NCBI GenBank assembly: GCA_964058845.1
Contig: CAXKVR010000104.1
Coordinates: forward strand, 1-64,000
Length of the DNA: 64,000 bases
DNA from: Carex sylvatica
Taxonomy: Eukaryota; Streptophyta; Magnoliopsida; Poales; Cyperaceae
Direction: 5' to 3'
Positions 21,778 to 34,022 of the stretch are shown piece by piece. The translations under genes and the position numbers were made by a program. The number at the start of each line of letters is the position of its first letter. Position 1 is the stretch's first letter. The notes under the pieces were generated by a model. It was not told the origin of the DNA and did not search any database. It saw nothing but the letters and a program-made list of their open reading frames with translations.

Positions 21778-24700
21778 CTACGTACCTGAACTGTCGAATA
21801 ACTCAGGATATTGCTCGCGAATTTTCGTTTCGAGTTCCCATGTTGCCTCTTTTTCCGAGTGTCTTCCCCATTGTACTAAAACAAGTCTAATCGTTCGATT
21901 TCTTAACCTTTGCTCTTTTCTATCAAGTATTCGCATTGGTTCTTCTTTATAGGCCAAATTCTCATTAAGGTATAAGTCAGAATGGTCGATGCAGTGAGAT
22001 GGATCTCGTACATATTTTCGAAGTTGTGACACATGAAACACCGGGTGTACCCGGTCCAAGACTGGAGGCAATGCAAGCTCGTAAGCTACAAGTCCTACTC
22101 GGTTCAGAATCTGAAAGGGACCGATATACCGTGGACTTAGCTTACCCGATACTCCAAACCGATGTACTCCTCTAACCGGAGATACTCGGAGCCACACATG
22201 ATCACCTTCTTGAAACTCTAAAGGTCTTCGATGTACATCAGCATATCTCTTTTGTCGATCTTGAGCTGATTTGAGTCGGCTCAAGATAACCTGTGTCTTC
22301 TCTGCCGCTTCTTGTATCAATTCTGGTCCTGTGGACGGATGAGTACCCGCCGGACCCCACCACAACGGTGTACGACAAATCTCTCCAGTAAGCGCTTCTA
22401 ATGGTGGCATCCCGATACTTGAGTGATAACTGTTGTTGTATGCAAATTCAACCAAATGCAAATGGTCGAGCCAAGATCCTCGAAAGCTCAAAGCACACGC
22501 TCGAAGCATGTCTTCCAATGTCTGGATTGTTCTTTCTGACTGTCCATCAGTCTGCGGATGATGTGCGGTGCTGAATCTCAGCTTCGTACCCATATTCTCT
22601 TGAAAACTTTCCCAAAAATGCGAAGTGAACCTGGTATCTCGATCAGATATAATTTCTCTTGGACATCCATGATATTTAACGAAAAATTTCAGAAACAAGT
22701 GGGCTAACGTTCGACCCGATGTATCAGGTCCGAGTGGAATAAAATGTGCCACCTTCGTCAATGTATCCACAATAACCCATATGGTATCGTGTCGACCCAC
22801 TGTCCTCGGAAAACCAGATACGAAATCCATTGCAATAACTTCAAATTTACCTCTCTTCTTATTCAGCGGTTGAAGTAACCCAGCTGCCTTTCGTCGATCA
22901 GCCTTCACTTGCTGACAGACTTGACATTTCTCAACGTACCTTGTCACATCCCTTTTCATGTTCGGCCACCAGAAATACCGCTTCAGAGTTTGATACATTT
23001 TAACTTCGCCGGGATGGATCGTGTATCCCGAATCATGTGCTTCGGATAGAACTAGGGTCTTCAAGTCTGAATCTTCAGGAATGCATATGCGGTTGCCAAA
23101 CCGCAAGATACCCTCGTCATCAAGTCTAAATGGAGTGTCTCGGTCCGATTCTACATGTTCTCGAAATTTCTGACACTTCTGATCTTCGTGCTGCGCTACC
23201 CGTATACGGTCATGTAACTCCGGTCTCACCTCAATAGCAGCAGAAATAATGGACATACAGGCCGATTTATTCATACCCGCTTCTACCTCGAGTAAGCGAG
23301 TTGCAACTGACTTTGCCAATTCGTGCGATGCTCCAACATGTAAATTCATCATTCTCATTTCTTCAATCAACTGCACTTCACTTGAAATCACGCTTGCCAG
23401 GTTAACCTGATTCTTCCTACTCAACGCATCTGCTACCGCATTAGCTTTGCCTGCATGATACTGAATATCGAGATCGTAATCCTTCATTAACTCCAGCCAC
23501 CTTCGTTGTCTCAAGTTCAGTTCCTTCTGAGTAAAGACATACTTTAAGCTTTTATGATCCGTGAAAATCTGGCACTTCACACCATACAAGTAATGCCGCC
23601 AAATTTTGAGCGCAAAGATCACCGCTGCTAGCTCCAAGTCATGAGTCGGATAGTTCTGTTCATGTGGCCGTAACTGTCGAGAAGCGTAGGCAATAACTTG
23701 CTCACCTTGCATCAAAACGCAACCCAAACCCGTACGGGATGCATCTGTAAACACCGTGTAGTCCTTTCCAGTTATTGGCATTGTGAGAATCGGGGCTGAC
23801 ACTAGCCGACTCTTTAACTCCTCAAAACTTTTTTCTTGTTTTTCACCCCAAACGAACTTAACACCTTTATGTAGCAACTCCGTAAGAGGGCGGGCTAATT
23901 GTGAGAATCCAGCTACAAACCTTCGATAGTACCCCGCTAATCCGAGAAAACTACGAATCTCTGTAACAGTTGTTGGTCTCTTCCATTCAGTTACTGCTCG
24001 GATCTTCTCAGGATCTACCGCCAAGCCTTCACCCGAAACTATATGGCCCAAAAATGCCACCTTGTCCATCCAGAATTCGCACTTTGAAAGTTTGGCATAA
24101 AGCCGATGATCTCGTAGTCTTTGTAACACCACTTTAAGATGTGCCGCATGCTCCTCATATGAACGCGAATAGATCAATATATCGTCGATGAAGACCACCA
24201 CACTTGAATCCAACAAATCTCTAAACACACGCTGCATGAGATCCATAAAAGCTGCTGGTGCATTTGTCAATCCGAATGGCATGACTAGGTATTCATAGTG
24301 CCCGTACCTAGTACGGAAAGCCGTCTTCTCCACTTCACTTAGACATATACGCAACTGGTGGTAACCCGTTCTTAAATCGATCTTGGAATAGACCGATGAT
24401 CCTTGTAGCTGATCAAAAAGATCATCAATCCTAGGCAATGGATACTTGTTCTTCACGGTCACCTTATTCAACTCCCGATAATCTATGCACAACCGCAGAG
24501 TTCCATCCTTCTTCCTTACAAACAGCACTGGTGCGCCCCATGGAGAAGTACTTGGTCGAATAAAGCCTTTCTCCAACATTTCTTCTAATTGCACCTTCAA
24601 TTCTTTTAGCTCAGCCGGAGCCATCCGATAAGGAGCCTTCGAAATCGGAATTGTGCCAGGTATCAAATTAATGTTGAACTCAATTTCTCGCTCTGGGGGT

Positions 24701-26349
24701 AATCCTGAAATCTCATCAGGAAAGACATCAACGTATTCCGAAACAATCGGAATGTTAGATATTTCTGGAATTTCAGTAGCAGTACTCATAACCCTCACTA
24801 AATATGCTATACACCCCGACTCAATTAAGTGTCTTGTCTCTATTGCTGAAATATACGGTACCACCTCTTTTAATCCTCTACACTTTAATGCACATGTAGC
24901 ACCACTTGACAATGCGAACTGAACAGTACGGCTCAAACAATCAATCGTAGCTAGGTGTTGAGTTAACCAATCCAAACCCAACAATGCATCATACTCAGAA
25001 ATGTCCATGACCAACATTTCGGCTAGAAAATCCCTTCCATCTACTCTCACTTTCAGGTTTCGGCACGTCCTCGCAATTTGGGTAGTTGAACCGAGAGGGG
25101 TATGAACATCCAATACTCTCCCACTCGATTCCGTTAACCACCCACACTTCTCCACTAACGTACTAGATATAATCGAATTGCTACAACCCGTATCAATCAA
25201 CACATATGCAAGGTGTCCCGAAATAGAAATAGTACCTGCTAGCAAATCAGTCTGAGTAGAAATAGGAATCAACTCGTCTCCTGCATTCGGTAGCTCTATT
25301 GCCTCTACCGCGTGAACACTGGCTCGTCCTCCTGCCCGGCCTTCCCTCAACTGTGGTGTAGGGCCTCGACCTCGTAGCGAAGGTATGCCTCCACGTCCTC
25401 GCCCCTGTGGACCTCTATAACCACCACTGCCACTGCTCCCGGGTGTACCCGAAAAATTATTTGGGCAATCCTTGATCCAATGATTCTTGCTGCCACAGCG
25501 GAGACAAGTCTGATTGAGGCGACGACACTCTGATTCAGTATGTGGCTTCATGCAAATACGGCACCAAGGTCCAGTAGCTCCCGGGGTAAACTGAGGTACC
25601 GCTATCTGTCCTGTAGGGTATCTAGGGGCTTGAGGTCTAACCCCCGATCCACTTGCTTGCTTTCTTGGATCAAATTTAGGCCTAACATTTCTGGAGAGGG
25701 TTTGTTGCGCACTTCTCTTGAGATATACCTCTGTCTGCTCCGCACATCTCATAAGAGCTGGAACCCCTGCAGCTGTGGAATGATGTATGGCTAGTGCAAT
25801 ATTCGGGTCCAACCCGTCCAAATACTGCCTCCGGTATCTATCAAGATCCCTTTTCACATCTGGAGCATAACGGGATAGGTCAAAGAACAAACGGTTGTAC
25901 TCCTCTACCGACCTTTCATTCTGTCTTAGGTTCAGGAATTGGCTTCTCAAAGCCTCCCGATGTAAATCACTCAAGAACTGCTCCCCAAACTTCTGTTCAA
26001 ACCATTCCCAGGTAATCTCTCCTTCGCCCCCTTCAAACTCCATTTTAACTCCCTCCCACCAATGCCTACCAGATTTTTCAAGCAATTGTACGGCCAACTC
26101 CACTTTGTTCACCTCTGGCACCCGGCATAGGGTGAACTTTGCTTTCAGACTCACCATCCACTCTTCCGCAGCAGGATATCCCCCCGACCCATCAAACCGA
26201 GGGGGTGTCAAACGCATAAACGCTTCATATAATTGTCGGAATTCCTCCCCATTTGCTCCAGCCACAGGAGCTGGTCCGCGTTCCAGATTTTCCGCTCTAC
26301 GACCTCTTTCATAGGCCGCAATTAACATTTCTCCGAGATCTCTCTCCAT
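21778..26349 (-). CDS. Gag-pol polyprotein of Ty3/gypsy retrotransposon
   Basis: The frame has 1523 codons without a stop. I start it at the first ATG (26349, MERDLGEM); the open frame reaches 26361 but without an ATG. Domains in order: retrotransposon Gag (about 30-220); two Cys-His knuckles ([13 protein letters not shown] and [14 protein letters not shown], about 260-295); aspartic protease with LIDTGCS (about 385); reverse transcriptase with [10 protein letters not shown] and the active-site FIDD (about 720); RNase H with TDAS (about 868); integrase zinc finger ending [10 protein letters not shown] (about 1115-1150) and the D,D,E core (AMDF at about 1173, SDRDTRF at about 1235, DGQSE at about 1265); a C-terminal chromodomain-like segment ([17 protein letters not shown], about 1480-1500). 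All catalytic residues are present. The product drives replication of the element in cytoplasmic particles and nuclear integration. Confidence 0.95.
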   Translation of the reverse strand: MERDLGEMLIAAYERGRRAENLERGPAPVAGANGEEFRQLYEAFMRLTPPRFDGSGGYPAAEEWMVSLKAKFTLCRVPEVNKVELAVQLLEKSGRHWWEGVKMEFEGGEGEITWEWFEQKFGEQFLSDLHREALRSQFLNLRQNERSVEEYNRLFFDLSRYAPDVKRDLDRYRRQYLDGLDPNIALAIHHSTAAGVPALMRCAEQTEVYLKRSAQQTLSRNVRPKFDPRKQASGSGVRPQAPRYPTGQIAVPQFTPGATGPWCRICMKPHTESECRRLNQTCLRCGSKNHWIKDCPNNFSGTPGSSGSGGYRGPQGRGRGGIPSLRGRGPTPQLREGRAGGRASVHAVEAIELPNAGDELIPISTQTDLLAGTISISGHLAYVLIDTGCSNSIISSTLVEKCGWLTESSGRVLDVHTPLGSTTQIARTCRNLKVRVDGRDFLAEMLVMDISEYDALLGLDWLTQHLATIDCLSRTVQFALSSGATCALKCRGLKEVVPYISAIETRHLIESGCIAYLVRVMSTATEIPEISNIPIVSEYVDVFPDEISGLPPEREIEFNINLIPGTIPISKAPYRMAPAELKELKVQLEEMLEKGFIRPSTSPWGAPVLFVRKKDGTLRLCIDYRELNKVTVKNKYPLPRIDDLFDQLQGSSVYSKIDLRTGYHQLRICLSEVEKTAFRTRYGHYEYLVMPFGLTNAPAAFMDLMQRVFRDLLDSSVVVFIDDILIYSRSYEEHAAHLKVVLQRLRDHRLYAKLSKCEFWMDKVAFLGHIVSGEGLAVDPEKIRAVTEWKRPTTVTEIRSFLGLAGYYRRFVAGFSQLARPLTELLHKGVKFVWGEKQEKSFEELKSRLVSAPILTMPITGKDYTVFTDASRTGLGCVLMQGEQVIAYASRQLRPHEQNYPTHDLELAAVIFALKIWRHYLYGVKCQIFTDHKSLKYVFTQKELNLRQRRWLELMKDYDLDIQYHAGKANAVADALSRKNQVNLASVISSEVQLIEEMRMMNLHVGASHELAKSVATRLLEVEAGMNKSACMSIISAAIEVRPELHDRIRVAQHEDQKCQKFREHVESDRDTPFRLDDEGILRFGNRICIPEDSDLKTLVLSEAHDSGYTIHPGEVKMYQTLKRYFWWPNMKRDVTRYVEKCQVCQQVKADRRKAAGLLQPLNKKRGKFEVIAMDFVSGFPRTVGRHDTIWVIVDTLTKVAHFIPLGPDTSGRTLAHLFLKFFVKYHGCPREIISDRDTRFTSHFWESFQENMGTKLRFSTAHHPQTDGQSERTIQTLEDMLRACALSFRGSWLDHLHLVEFAYNNSYHSSIGMPPLEALTGEICRTPLWWGPAGTHPSTGPELIQEAAEKTQVILSRLKSAQDRQKRYADVHRRPLEFQEGDHVWLRVSPVRGVHRFGVSGKLSPRYIGPFQILNRVGLVAYELALPPVLDRVHPVFHVSQLRKYVRDPSHCIDHSDLYLNENLAYKEEPMRILDRKEQRLRNRTIRLVLVQWGRHSEKEATWELETKIREQYPELFDSSGT

Positions 26350-26467
26350 TTGACTATTCAATAATCAATAAGTTAATATTTCAATTCACGCAGTTTAACG
26401 TTACCAATCTAACTCTAGACTTACCCCACTCGTTTATCCTATCATGTCTGGTTAGGGTTTAAAAACT

Positions 26468-26485
26468 AACCTTGCTCTGATACCA
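26468..26485 (-). other. Primer binding site for initiator methionine tRNA
   Basis: On the minus strand TGGTATCAGAGCAAGGTT begins 9 bp after the 5' LTR end. TGGTATCAGAGC is the standard match to the 3' end of plant initiator tRNA-Met used by many LTR retrotransposons. Confidence 0.85.
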
Positions 26486-26494
26486 ACAATTAAC

Positions 26495-28815
26495 TGTCAC
26501 ACCCCGGAACCAGGGGGCGCGACAGTTACGCCGTGAATATATATTTTCTATATACTCACGAGGCATGTACGATGAGATGATTCATATTCATCCCAATTTT
26601 ACCAAAATTATTTAACCATTTTAGATACACAATTGAAATCAGATAATTAAAACACATCCTACTTACAACACCTCCTACTTACAACACCTCCTACTTAATT
26701 AAAATAAGTTTTACAAAAGTCTGGTTCGAAGGTTATACACAACAAAATATGATCTGAGTACTTAACCAGTACAAAACGATCATTAATTAAGGCATATCTA
26801 TACCTCTCCTTTCTTATCCTCGCCGCACGATCTCGAAATCCTATTCCTTCTTTCCTGAAAAACCCACGAGGGGAAAAGGGGTGAGAAACTTATTCGCAGT
26901 TTCTCAGTGCAGAATTTAAATAGGGCTACTGGATTTGTAAGAAATCCATTATCAGAATTAAATTGATTCATTAGTATACTATTCAGTTATTTATTCGCTA
27001 ATCTATTCAGTTATTTATTCGCTAATCATGAAATGCAATTACTTAAAAAGGGAATTCAAGCGAACTTCTACTATTATCACATTCGGAGAAAAATCAAAAC
27101 GGAATTATTCAGGATGTTTGGATCTAAATGCAAACTCTCTAAGTCAGGTTGGAAGAATAGAAATTAGTTATCTATCTTCGTCGGCTTAACCGTTCTATTG
27201 GTTCTGGTTTATAATTAAACATGCATATCAGTTAGAATTTCACGATTAGCAACAAAGTAATTCGATCAGAAACAAAGATTATCAATACAGTAACAGTTTC
27301 ACATCAATCACTATACCACAGTTCAGTATTCACAATAATATATGTAATAACAGTATCCCCTACCCAACCGGTACTGGGTTCAGTGGGGTCATTCCCCAAA
27401 TGCGCATATGGTTCCTGAGGCAAAGTCTAGCGTCGACTCTAGACTTTGCAATAACTATGATATAATATAACAATATCAATTCAGTACTGTGGTTTCATTC
27501 CATTATCAGAATCAAAGGAACAGTAAAATCGATAAAACCATACCAATATGCTAGATCATCCTAAATATAGCAATTCCGATATATCATTTACTTAACTATG
27601 CAATAATGCTATGATGCATGCAATTAGAAATTCAACATGCCATTATACGTAACTATTTAATTCTTAAAAATAAATCCCAAAACAGATCCCGTGAACCCCC
27701 GCACCTGATCACGTAAGATGCGTAGAGAATCAGCTATCACTAGATTCTGAACTTCCGACGATTTCGCTGAATCGTACTCGATAGGGTCTATGCCTATGTT
27801 AATAAAGCATAGATGAATTAATAAAAGACATTCAATCGATTTAAATACAAGTCAAGTCGATTATCGAGTCATAATGTTTCAAATCAAATTCGAATTCGAA
27901 ATTTCATCAAAAATCTAACAAATCACTTGAATTAGGGTTTCCAAGAGAAAAGGAAGACAAATCATATCAATTATCACAAATTAACAACTAATCGAGCTAG
28001 AACTCGATTACTGAAACCCTAATTCGAATTTCAACCGAAATCACGACAAATCGAATAATTTGGGATTTTCAAAGAATTGCAAAAGAGAAAGAAATACCAA
28101 ATTGAAGCTTTAGAATCGATCAAGGATCGTCAATTCAGCTCGAATCTCGATTTCCCGATCAGTTCGATCAGTTTCCGCGCTTAAATTTTCTCTCTCTCTC
28201 TCTTTCTCTTTTTCCTTTCGGCTAAACCTAGCTTTCACGAAAATTTTCTTTCAATAATTCGGTGAGAATGAAAGGAAGAAGCAAGGTTTTATTTTAATAA
28301 TTGGAATTTTGCAAATAAACCCCTCAAAAATAACAAAATTACATTTCAGTGCGGATCATTCATCCGCACTGCGGATCCTCTCCATCCGCACTGCGGTCTC
28401 TCCATCCGCACTGCGGATCACCCAGCCGCATTCACTGCGCAGAAGAAAAAGTCCGAGCCTAGTGCGGACGCACTGAGGCCAGTGCGGATGCTCCCATCCG
28501 CATTCAGTACTTAGCGAAATTTTCAGAAGAGTACAGAACTCACCCGCAGTGCGTGTGCCCATCCGCACCACCATCCGCACCCAGAGATTTTTCAGCCGTT
28601 TATTAAGGAACTTGTCCCAGTGCGGGTGAAGCCACCCGCAGTGCGGGTCATCCATCCGCACTGGACCATTTTTCTATATTATAATTCAATTTTCGACGCC
28701 TTAACTCAATCAGTTAGTATAAAAATATTTCCAAGCATTAGACCTTTAACTTTTAAAACTATATTTAATTTAATCTTTTGAAATCTTATTATTTTAAAAG
28801 TTCCACTACGTTACA
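26495..28815 (-). repeat. 5' LTR of the intact retrotransposon
   Basis: 2321 bp, matching 19414-21734 base for base as far as I could read, except C at 28687 where the other copy has T at 21606. It should carry the promoter of the element (transcription toward lower coordinates) and includes the GC-rich U3 repeat at 28349-28671. Confidence 0.95.
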
Positions 28816-28820
28816 AAAAT

Positions 28821-28984
28821 AATTTCAGTATAGACTCTTTTGTACGTGCATCCCTTGGGTCGGTCTTCTGATACCAACTGTTTTGGTGATGTACCAGAAT
28901 TGCCATTGATTCTCTTTGTCAAGTAGGCACTGTAGACTGTCTTAAGCTGTTTATTTTGCCCTCCAAATCTACAAGGGTATTTTT
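28821..28984 (-). other. Possible older LTR end and primer site at the insertion locus
   Basis: On the minus strand ACATCACCAAAACA is followed by TTGGTATCAGAAGACC (about 28866-28883). That resembles an LTR end plus a methionine-tRNA primer site of a different, older retrotransposon. No matching second LTR was found. The intact element inserted about 50 bp from it. Confidence 0.3.
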
Positions 28985-29850
28985 AGTTAGTTTAAGAATA
29001 TACTATTTAAAAATAAATCTAACATATTAAAAATAAATCTAACATATTCAAAACAAATATAATTACTTCACATATTCAAAAAAATAAATATAACCTCTTT
29101 TTTTAACATATTAAAAATAAATCCGAATTTCAAAAATAAAATGTAACATATTCAAAATAAATCTAATTACTTCCCATATTCAAAAAAATAAATCTAACCT
29201 TTTTTTTAACCTATTAAAAATAAATCTAACATTTTAAAAAATAAATCTAACATATTCAAAACAAATATAATTACTTCACATATTCAAAAAAAAAATCTAA
29301 ACTATTTTTTAAACCTATTAAAAATAAATTCGAATTTCAAAAATAAAATTTCACATATTCAAAACAAATCTAATTACTTTCCATATTAAAAAAAAAATCT
29401 AACCTATTTTTTTAACCTGTCAAAAATAAATCTAACATTTTCAAAAATTAAATCTAACCTATTCTAACATTTTTAAAAATAAATTCGAATTTAAAAAATA
29501 AAATCTAACCTCTTCAAAACAAATCAAATTACTTCACATATTCACAAAAATAAATCTAACATCTTTATTTAACCTATTAAAAATAAATTCAAATTTCAAA
29601 AATAAAATCTAACCTATTCAAAACAAATCTAATTACTTCACATATTCATAAAAATAAATCTAACATCTTTTTTTAACCTATTAAAAATAAATCCGAATTT
29701 CAAAAATTAAATCTAACCTATTCAAAACAAATCTAATTACTTCACATATTCACAAAAATAAATCTAACCTATTTTTTTAACCTATTAAAAATAAATCCTA
29801 ATTTCAAAAATTAAATATAACATATTCAAAACAAATCTAACATTTTTAGC
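28985..29850. repeat. AT-rich tandem array, unit about 103 bp
   Basis: The landmark AATTACTT(C/T)(A/C)CATATTC recurs near 29061, 29165, 29266, 29371, 29527, 29631 and 29732. Spacing is 101-105 bp, with one gap of about 156 bp. Each unit also holds AATAAATCTAAC, a short T-run with AACCTATTAAAAATAAAT, and a CGAATTTCAAAAATAAA segment. About seven units, imperfect. Confidence 0.8.
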
Positions 29851-30921
29851 AATACACTAATATTCAATAAATCTAACAATCAAATTTAAATTTTAAATTT
29901 CACAACAAAAGTAAATCTAACAAAAAAATTTCTAACATCAAATTTAAATTTTAAATTACTCTACAAAAATAAATCTAGCATTCAATTTAAATTCTTACAT
30001 TCTCAACAAAATCTAACAAATATAAATTTTATTTAAACTAATTGTAACATTAAATAAATATAACATTCAATATTTCAATCTAACAAAATTTAATATAGCA
30101 AAATTTAATCAAACAAAATTTAATATAACATGAAATAAATGTAATATTTAATCTCGCAAGATAATCTCGTAGAATACCTTCATAATTGAGTTTGCGTTTG
30201 CGTATTTGTACAATAAATTAAATTAACAACTATATGTATTTTTTAATAATAAAATTTAAATTAGAGAATAATGAAAATATTAAGATTGAGAGAATGAATG
30301 AGAGAGTAAAGATGAAAATATTGAGAGATGTGAAAATTTTGTGAGAGATGGGGGGTTTATTTATAGAATTTTTATTGGAGGATATGGATTTTTTTTTTTT
30401 GAAAATTGTGTGTCTGTGGGGGGAGGGCGGGGGGTGTGTGGGTGGGTTTTCGGCCACGAGTAAACGGGCACAAGTTCGGGTTTACGGGCACGAGTACGAA
30501 TTTGACCTGTTGGAGGGAAAAATTTCAAAAAAAAGATCCGGATATTGCGTGTACGGGTATACGAGTTCATGGGCAAGGGTTCATGGGTTGACAGACCGGT
30601 CTGGGTGGGCACGGGTTCAATTCGGTCCAGGTTAGCCCGGGTTTGTTCCAAAAAAATGTGACCGACCCGTTTCATACCCATACCCGTGTACTCGTATACC
30701 CAGGTATACCCAAGCTCAAGGACAGATACCCCGGACAGCGAGTATAGACGGACCGATCTGAATTGAGTCTGGACGAATTTTGTCAAACCACTAGAAGCAA
30801 TCTAAAGCCTGATTAGAAATGGCCTAATCATCCTTATGAATAAAAATGAAAATTATTTTTTCTTTATATTTTCAATGTTTTACAAGGTAGTATACTTTCT
30901 GGCCTTTTTGATAAAATGAAA
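29851..30921. other. AT-rich intergenic region followed by an ACCCG/CGGGT-rich block
   Basis: 29851-30340 is AT-rich and continues degenerate AAATCTAACA motifs. 30430-30760 is GC-richer and full of ACCCG, CGGGT and TATACCC motifs in both orientations, comparable with 17510-17720. This looks like subterminal repeat structure of a DNA transposon rather than coding sequence. Frames here contain no recognisable domain. Confidence 0.4.
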
Positions 30922-31328
30922 AGAGAGGGCTCAAATGCTCCATTGTTTTTATCCTCCAATTATATTATATATCTTTATTTTCAATTTCAAAATTTAAATA
31001 CACAATCCAAACCGTTCGATATGAAATTCACATTAGAATATGCTTGGAGATCAAATTTATATTTTGTTAGAATTTTTTACTATTTTTTAAGATGGGTAAA
31101 AGATCATTGTTTTTTGGAGAGAGAAAAATTGGACCATTTAAAAACAATGATTTTATACCTATCTTAAAAAATAGTAATTTTTTTAAAAAACATAAAATTT
31201 ATTCTCCAAATATATTTTAATATAAATATCATGTTGAGCGGTTCAGATCATGCATTTGAACTTTGAAATAAAAATAAATAAAAAATGTAATTGAAACATG
31301 AAAATAATGAGGCATTTGAGTCCTGCTC
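30922..31328. mobile_element. Foldback-type MITE (core family), GGCTCAAATGC termini
   Basis: The left end (AGGGCTCAAATGCTCCATTG) pairs with the right end (complement AGGACTCAAATGCCTCATTA). The arms pair further inward: ATATGCTTGGAGATCAAATT and the TTTTTTACTATTTTTTAAGA block are mirrored in the right arm. It is a near-complete palindrome of about 400 bp with no frame. It shares its core with 32217-32658, 51474-51860 and 54074-54438. Confidence 0.75.
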
Positions 31329-32071
31329 AAAATAAAATTACATTCCTCTAAAAAAAAAAAATTTATATTACACATAATTTATTCACCGATCTCAAATTTC
31401 TTATTCTTCTCGTGATTTGATCTGGCCCTTCCGACAAAAAATCAAATAACTTGGTTGAGTCAGTATTCATGATTAGTAGTCAGTACTATATTGATTTATG
31501 ACATAACATAAATGTAATTTAGATTTATTTTTAGATTCCGATAATTGTTCTCCCACTCTCATCATTTCATTATCCTTCTAATTTTATTTGTTCAATCTCG
31601 TCAATATTTTTCACGATTTATAAGAAATTTTGCGAATTTAAAACCACGAACGTCTTCTACTCAGTTTTATCTTTCAAATGAAATCCCATGATAACATACT
31701 TTCGAGTTTGCCGTCACATAAGTATTTATATCTCATCATTTAAGTATTTATACCTAGTATTTTTTATATATGACACTGCTAATATTTAAAAATATTAATA
31801 TCAAGTATTACAAGTATTTATAACTACGCACTGAAGTATTAAGTATTATAAGTATTTATAAAATTATATAGAGTATTATAATGAGTAGCGCAGGTTTCAG
31901 ATGCTATGAACAAGATCATAAAAAATTTCGGGCTTCATTCTTTGGAACCAAATTTTTTAATCGTATTCATTAAATTCATCTCACACTAAGAACATTGCTT
32001 GACATGACCACAAAGTATCTTATTAATTCAAATATTGGATCGGAAAAAATAATTTATAACCATTATTTGAG
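31329..32071. other. Intergenic, nothing recognised
   Basis: AT-rich; a few AAGTATTTATA repeats at about 31715-31870 echo the GTATGAATACTT repeats further left. No gene. Confidence 0.4.
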
Positions 32072-32216
32072 GCTGGACTAGGATGAAAACGGATCAGATA
32101 CGGGTCGGGTAGTGGTAAATCATATATGTATCTATTTTTATTTTTTATATACAGATACATATCAGATATTAGATGGATACAGATTGGATATCAGATATCT
32201 GTAGATATATATATAT

Positions 32217-32658
32217 AGAGAGAGAGAGGTTGGCTACTATGCTTATATAAGCATATCTCCACATATGCTTATAACTCATTTTTGTGTTTCCAATGTCCAA
32301 ATGGTCGATCTGAAACGTTAGATGTTATCTCTATATTGAAATGTGCTTGGAGAACAAATTTTACATTTTTCTGAATTTTTTACTATTTATTAAGCCACTT
32401 TGAATATCGCTGATCCAATGGTGGCTTCTGATTTTATTGTTTTGTTAAGCCACCGTTGGATCAACGATTTTCAAAGTGGCTTAATAAATAGTAAAAAAAT
32501 TCAGAAAAATGTAAAATTTGTTCTCCAAGCACATTTCAATATAGAGATCACATCTAACGGTTCAGATCGATCATTTGGACATTGAAAACACAAAAATGAG
32601 TTATAAGCATATGTGGAAATATGCTTATATAAGCATAGTAGCCAACCCCTCTCTCTCT
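32217..32658. mobile_element. Foldback-type MITE (core family), GGTTGGCTACTATGC termini
   Basis: It is almost a perfect palindrome: left arm 32217-32430 and right arm 32450-32658 pair over roughly 200 bp. They include GTTGGCTACTATGCTTATAT at the ends and a CCACTTTGAA.../TTCAAAGTGG stretch near the centre. The core contains GTGCTTGGAGAACAAATTTT and its complement. It is nested in the hAT-type element at 32080-33006. Confidence 0.85.
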
Positions 32659-32751
32659 AAATATAAATATTTTTTATAATATACATTAAATTATATATTT
32701 ACTATTTACTATTTGAATATAAATAATTAAAATCTAAAATCATATCCGTAT

Positions 32752-32924
32752 CACTATCTGGAACCAACTCTGCTGCTCTCCAAATAAGAGAGCAGGACCC
32801 TGTTATTCTAAATCGAACTATTCATCTGTGTTGAGATCCGTGTATAAAAATTCAACGGTTCGATTTTGAATAACAGAGTCCTGCTCTCCTATTTGAAAAG
32901 TAGCGGAGTCGGATCCCACTATCT
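32752..32924. mobile_element. Small MITE with 8-bp target duplication
   Basis: Element 32760-32916 (157 bp). GGAACCAACTC is paired by the complement of the right end, GGATCCGACTC, and inner arms pair through GAGAGCAGGA(C/A)(C/T)CTGTTATTC. CACTATCT stands at 32752-32759 and again at 32917-32924. The following G also matches, so an 8- or 9-bp duplication is possible (hAT or Mutator type). Nested in 32080-33006. Confidence 0.8.
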
Positions 32925-33014
32925 GTACGGATATCTAAATATCTGTATCTAATTTCAAATACATATTCAGATTCGGTAAAATAATATCCGATCCGTTTTC
33001 ACCGCTGCCGGACT

Positions 33015-33683
33015 CTTTTTTTACAGTTGGTCTATGCATCAAAATCTCAGGTAATTATTCCAATGTCCTACAGTATTTTATATTAAAGACTGACTAGTAA
33101 TATAGTATTCTTCAATCAACAGTAATAATTTTACTCCATCTCTAAAACCGAAAGGTCAAAACAAAATTAAAAGTTATACGACTTGACTATGACTATGAGG
33201 TACAAGAAGTACAAACAAGTTTGGCGTTGGAAGCATCAAGCAAGTAAAAGTCTCGGAAAGGATAAGAGAGAACAAACAAAAAAAGCAAACATTGACTGTT
33301 GATTTTCCCCACCTACATTTTGAAACTTTTCAATCCTGATTTTTCAAGCAATTGAATCTGGAAACTTAACGAACTCCAGTGCAAAGGAAAAAATGAACTT
33401 GGTGTGGTGCCCAACTAAACTTGATTGGCAGCGTTTGAATAAAGAACCTAATATGATGTATTTCCTTTGTTTTATCCGTACTGTCCTTGAGAGAATTTTT
33501 TTGTGATATATTTGCATTATTTGGTTCTTTTCTCTCCATTTTGATCTTTGACATACACAACCAGGACCCATTTTTTTTTTCCCCCAGCAACGAAGGTGCA
33601 TTACTGCATATATATACTGGTATCTGAGTGGAATTACAATACTATGCATAGCGCAAATTGATCTGGTCTAAACTACGGTTTGT
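33015..33683. other. Intergenic, nothing recognised
   Basis: No gene; short frames on the minus strand around 33344-33649 have no recognisable domain. Confidence 0.4.
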
Positions 33684-33972
33684 TATTTTGGTTATAACTC
33701 AAACAATCAAACTGAACTGTTCAATATGATATCTATATAAAATGTACTTAAAACTAAATTTTATATAATTTTGTAAACTTTACTAACTTTAGATAAATAG
33801 AAAATCATTATTTTCAAATGATCTATAATTTTTAATTATAAATCAAGTGATTTTCTAACTATCTTTTTAAAGATAGTAAAAGTTTTTGAGAAATATAAAA
33901 TTTGATCATCAAAGTATATATTTATATAAATATCATATTGAATGGTTCAGGTTAACTGTTTGAATTTTAAAG
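33684..33972. mobile_element. Decayed foldback-type MITE (core family)
   Basis: The left arm (CAATATGATATCTATATAAA and preceding bases) pairs with the right arm (TTTATATAAATATCATATTG at about 33921-33940). The T/A-rich central part is also inverted. Arms are diverged and the true ends are uncertain. Confidence 0.6.
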
Positions 33973-34022
33973 TCAAATATATTGATTCATATTAAAGACA
34001 AAGATATTGTTCCATTGAATTT

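Larger units (their letters stand above)
19409..28820 (-). mobile_element. Complete young Ty3/gypsy LTR retrotransposon (Tekay/Del-like chromovirus)
   Basis: The element proper is 19414-28815 (9402 bp), reading on the minus strand and flanked by the 5-bp duplication AAAAT at 19409-19413 and 28816-28820. Order in element direction: 5' LTR (28815-26495), primer binding site (26485-26468), single gag-pol frame (26349-21778), polypurine tract (21747-21735), 3' LTR (21734-19414). Both LTRs are 2321 bp, start TGTAAC and end GTGACA. Reading them side by side I noticed one substitution (21606 against 28687). All parts needed for autonomous activity appear present. The long LTRs, single frame and chromodomain-like C terminus point to the Tekay/Del clade; that assignment is inference. 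Confidence 0.95.
32072..33014. mobile_element. hAT-type element carrying two nested MITEs
   Basis: Element 32080-33006. The ends AGGATGAAAACGGATC and complement AGCGGTGAAAACGGATC form inverted repeats. Flanking octamers GCTGGACT (32072-32079) and GCCGGACT (33007-33014) differ at one base, fitting an aged 8-bp hAT target duplication. Subterminal GATATC/ATCCGTAT repeats occur on both sides. Two other elements sit inside: 32217-32658 and 32760-32916. No transposase frame. Confidence 0.75.

Noticed and set aside
28821..28984. Readable frames across the retrotransposon insertion site on the minus strand
   Set aside because: Two different frames look coding-like over about 60 codons each, but both end in stops and the segment better matches an LTR end plus tRNA primer site.
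30230..30786. Overlapping Pro/Thr-rich frames on both strands
   Set aside because: They follow the ACCCG/CGGGT motif repeats and conflict with each other in every frame; no domain.
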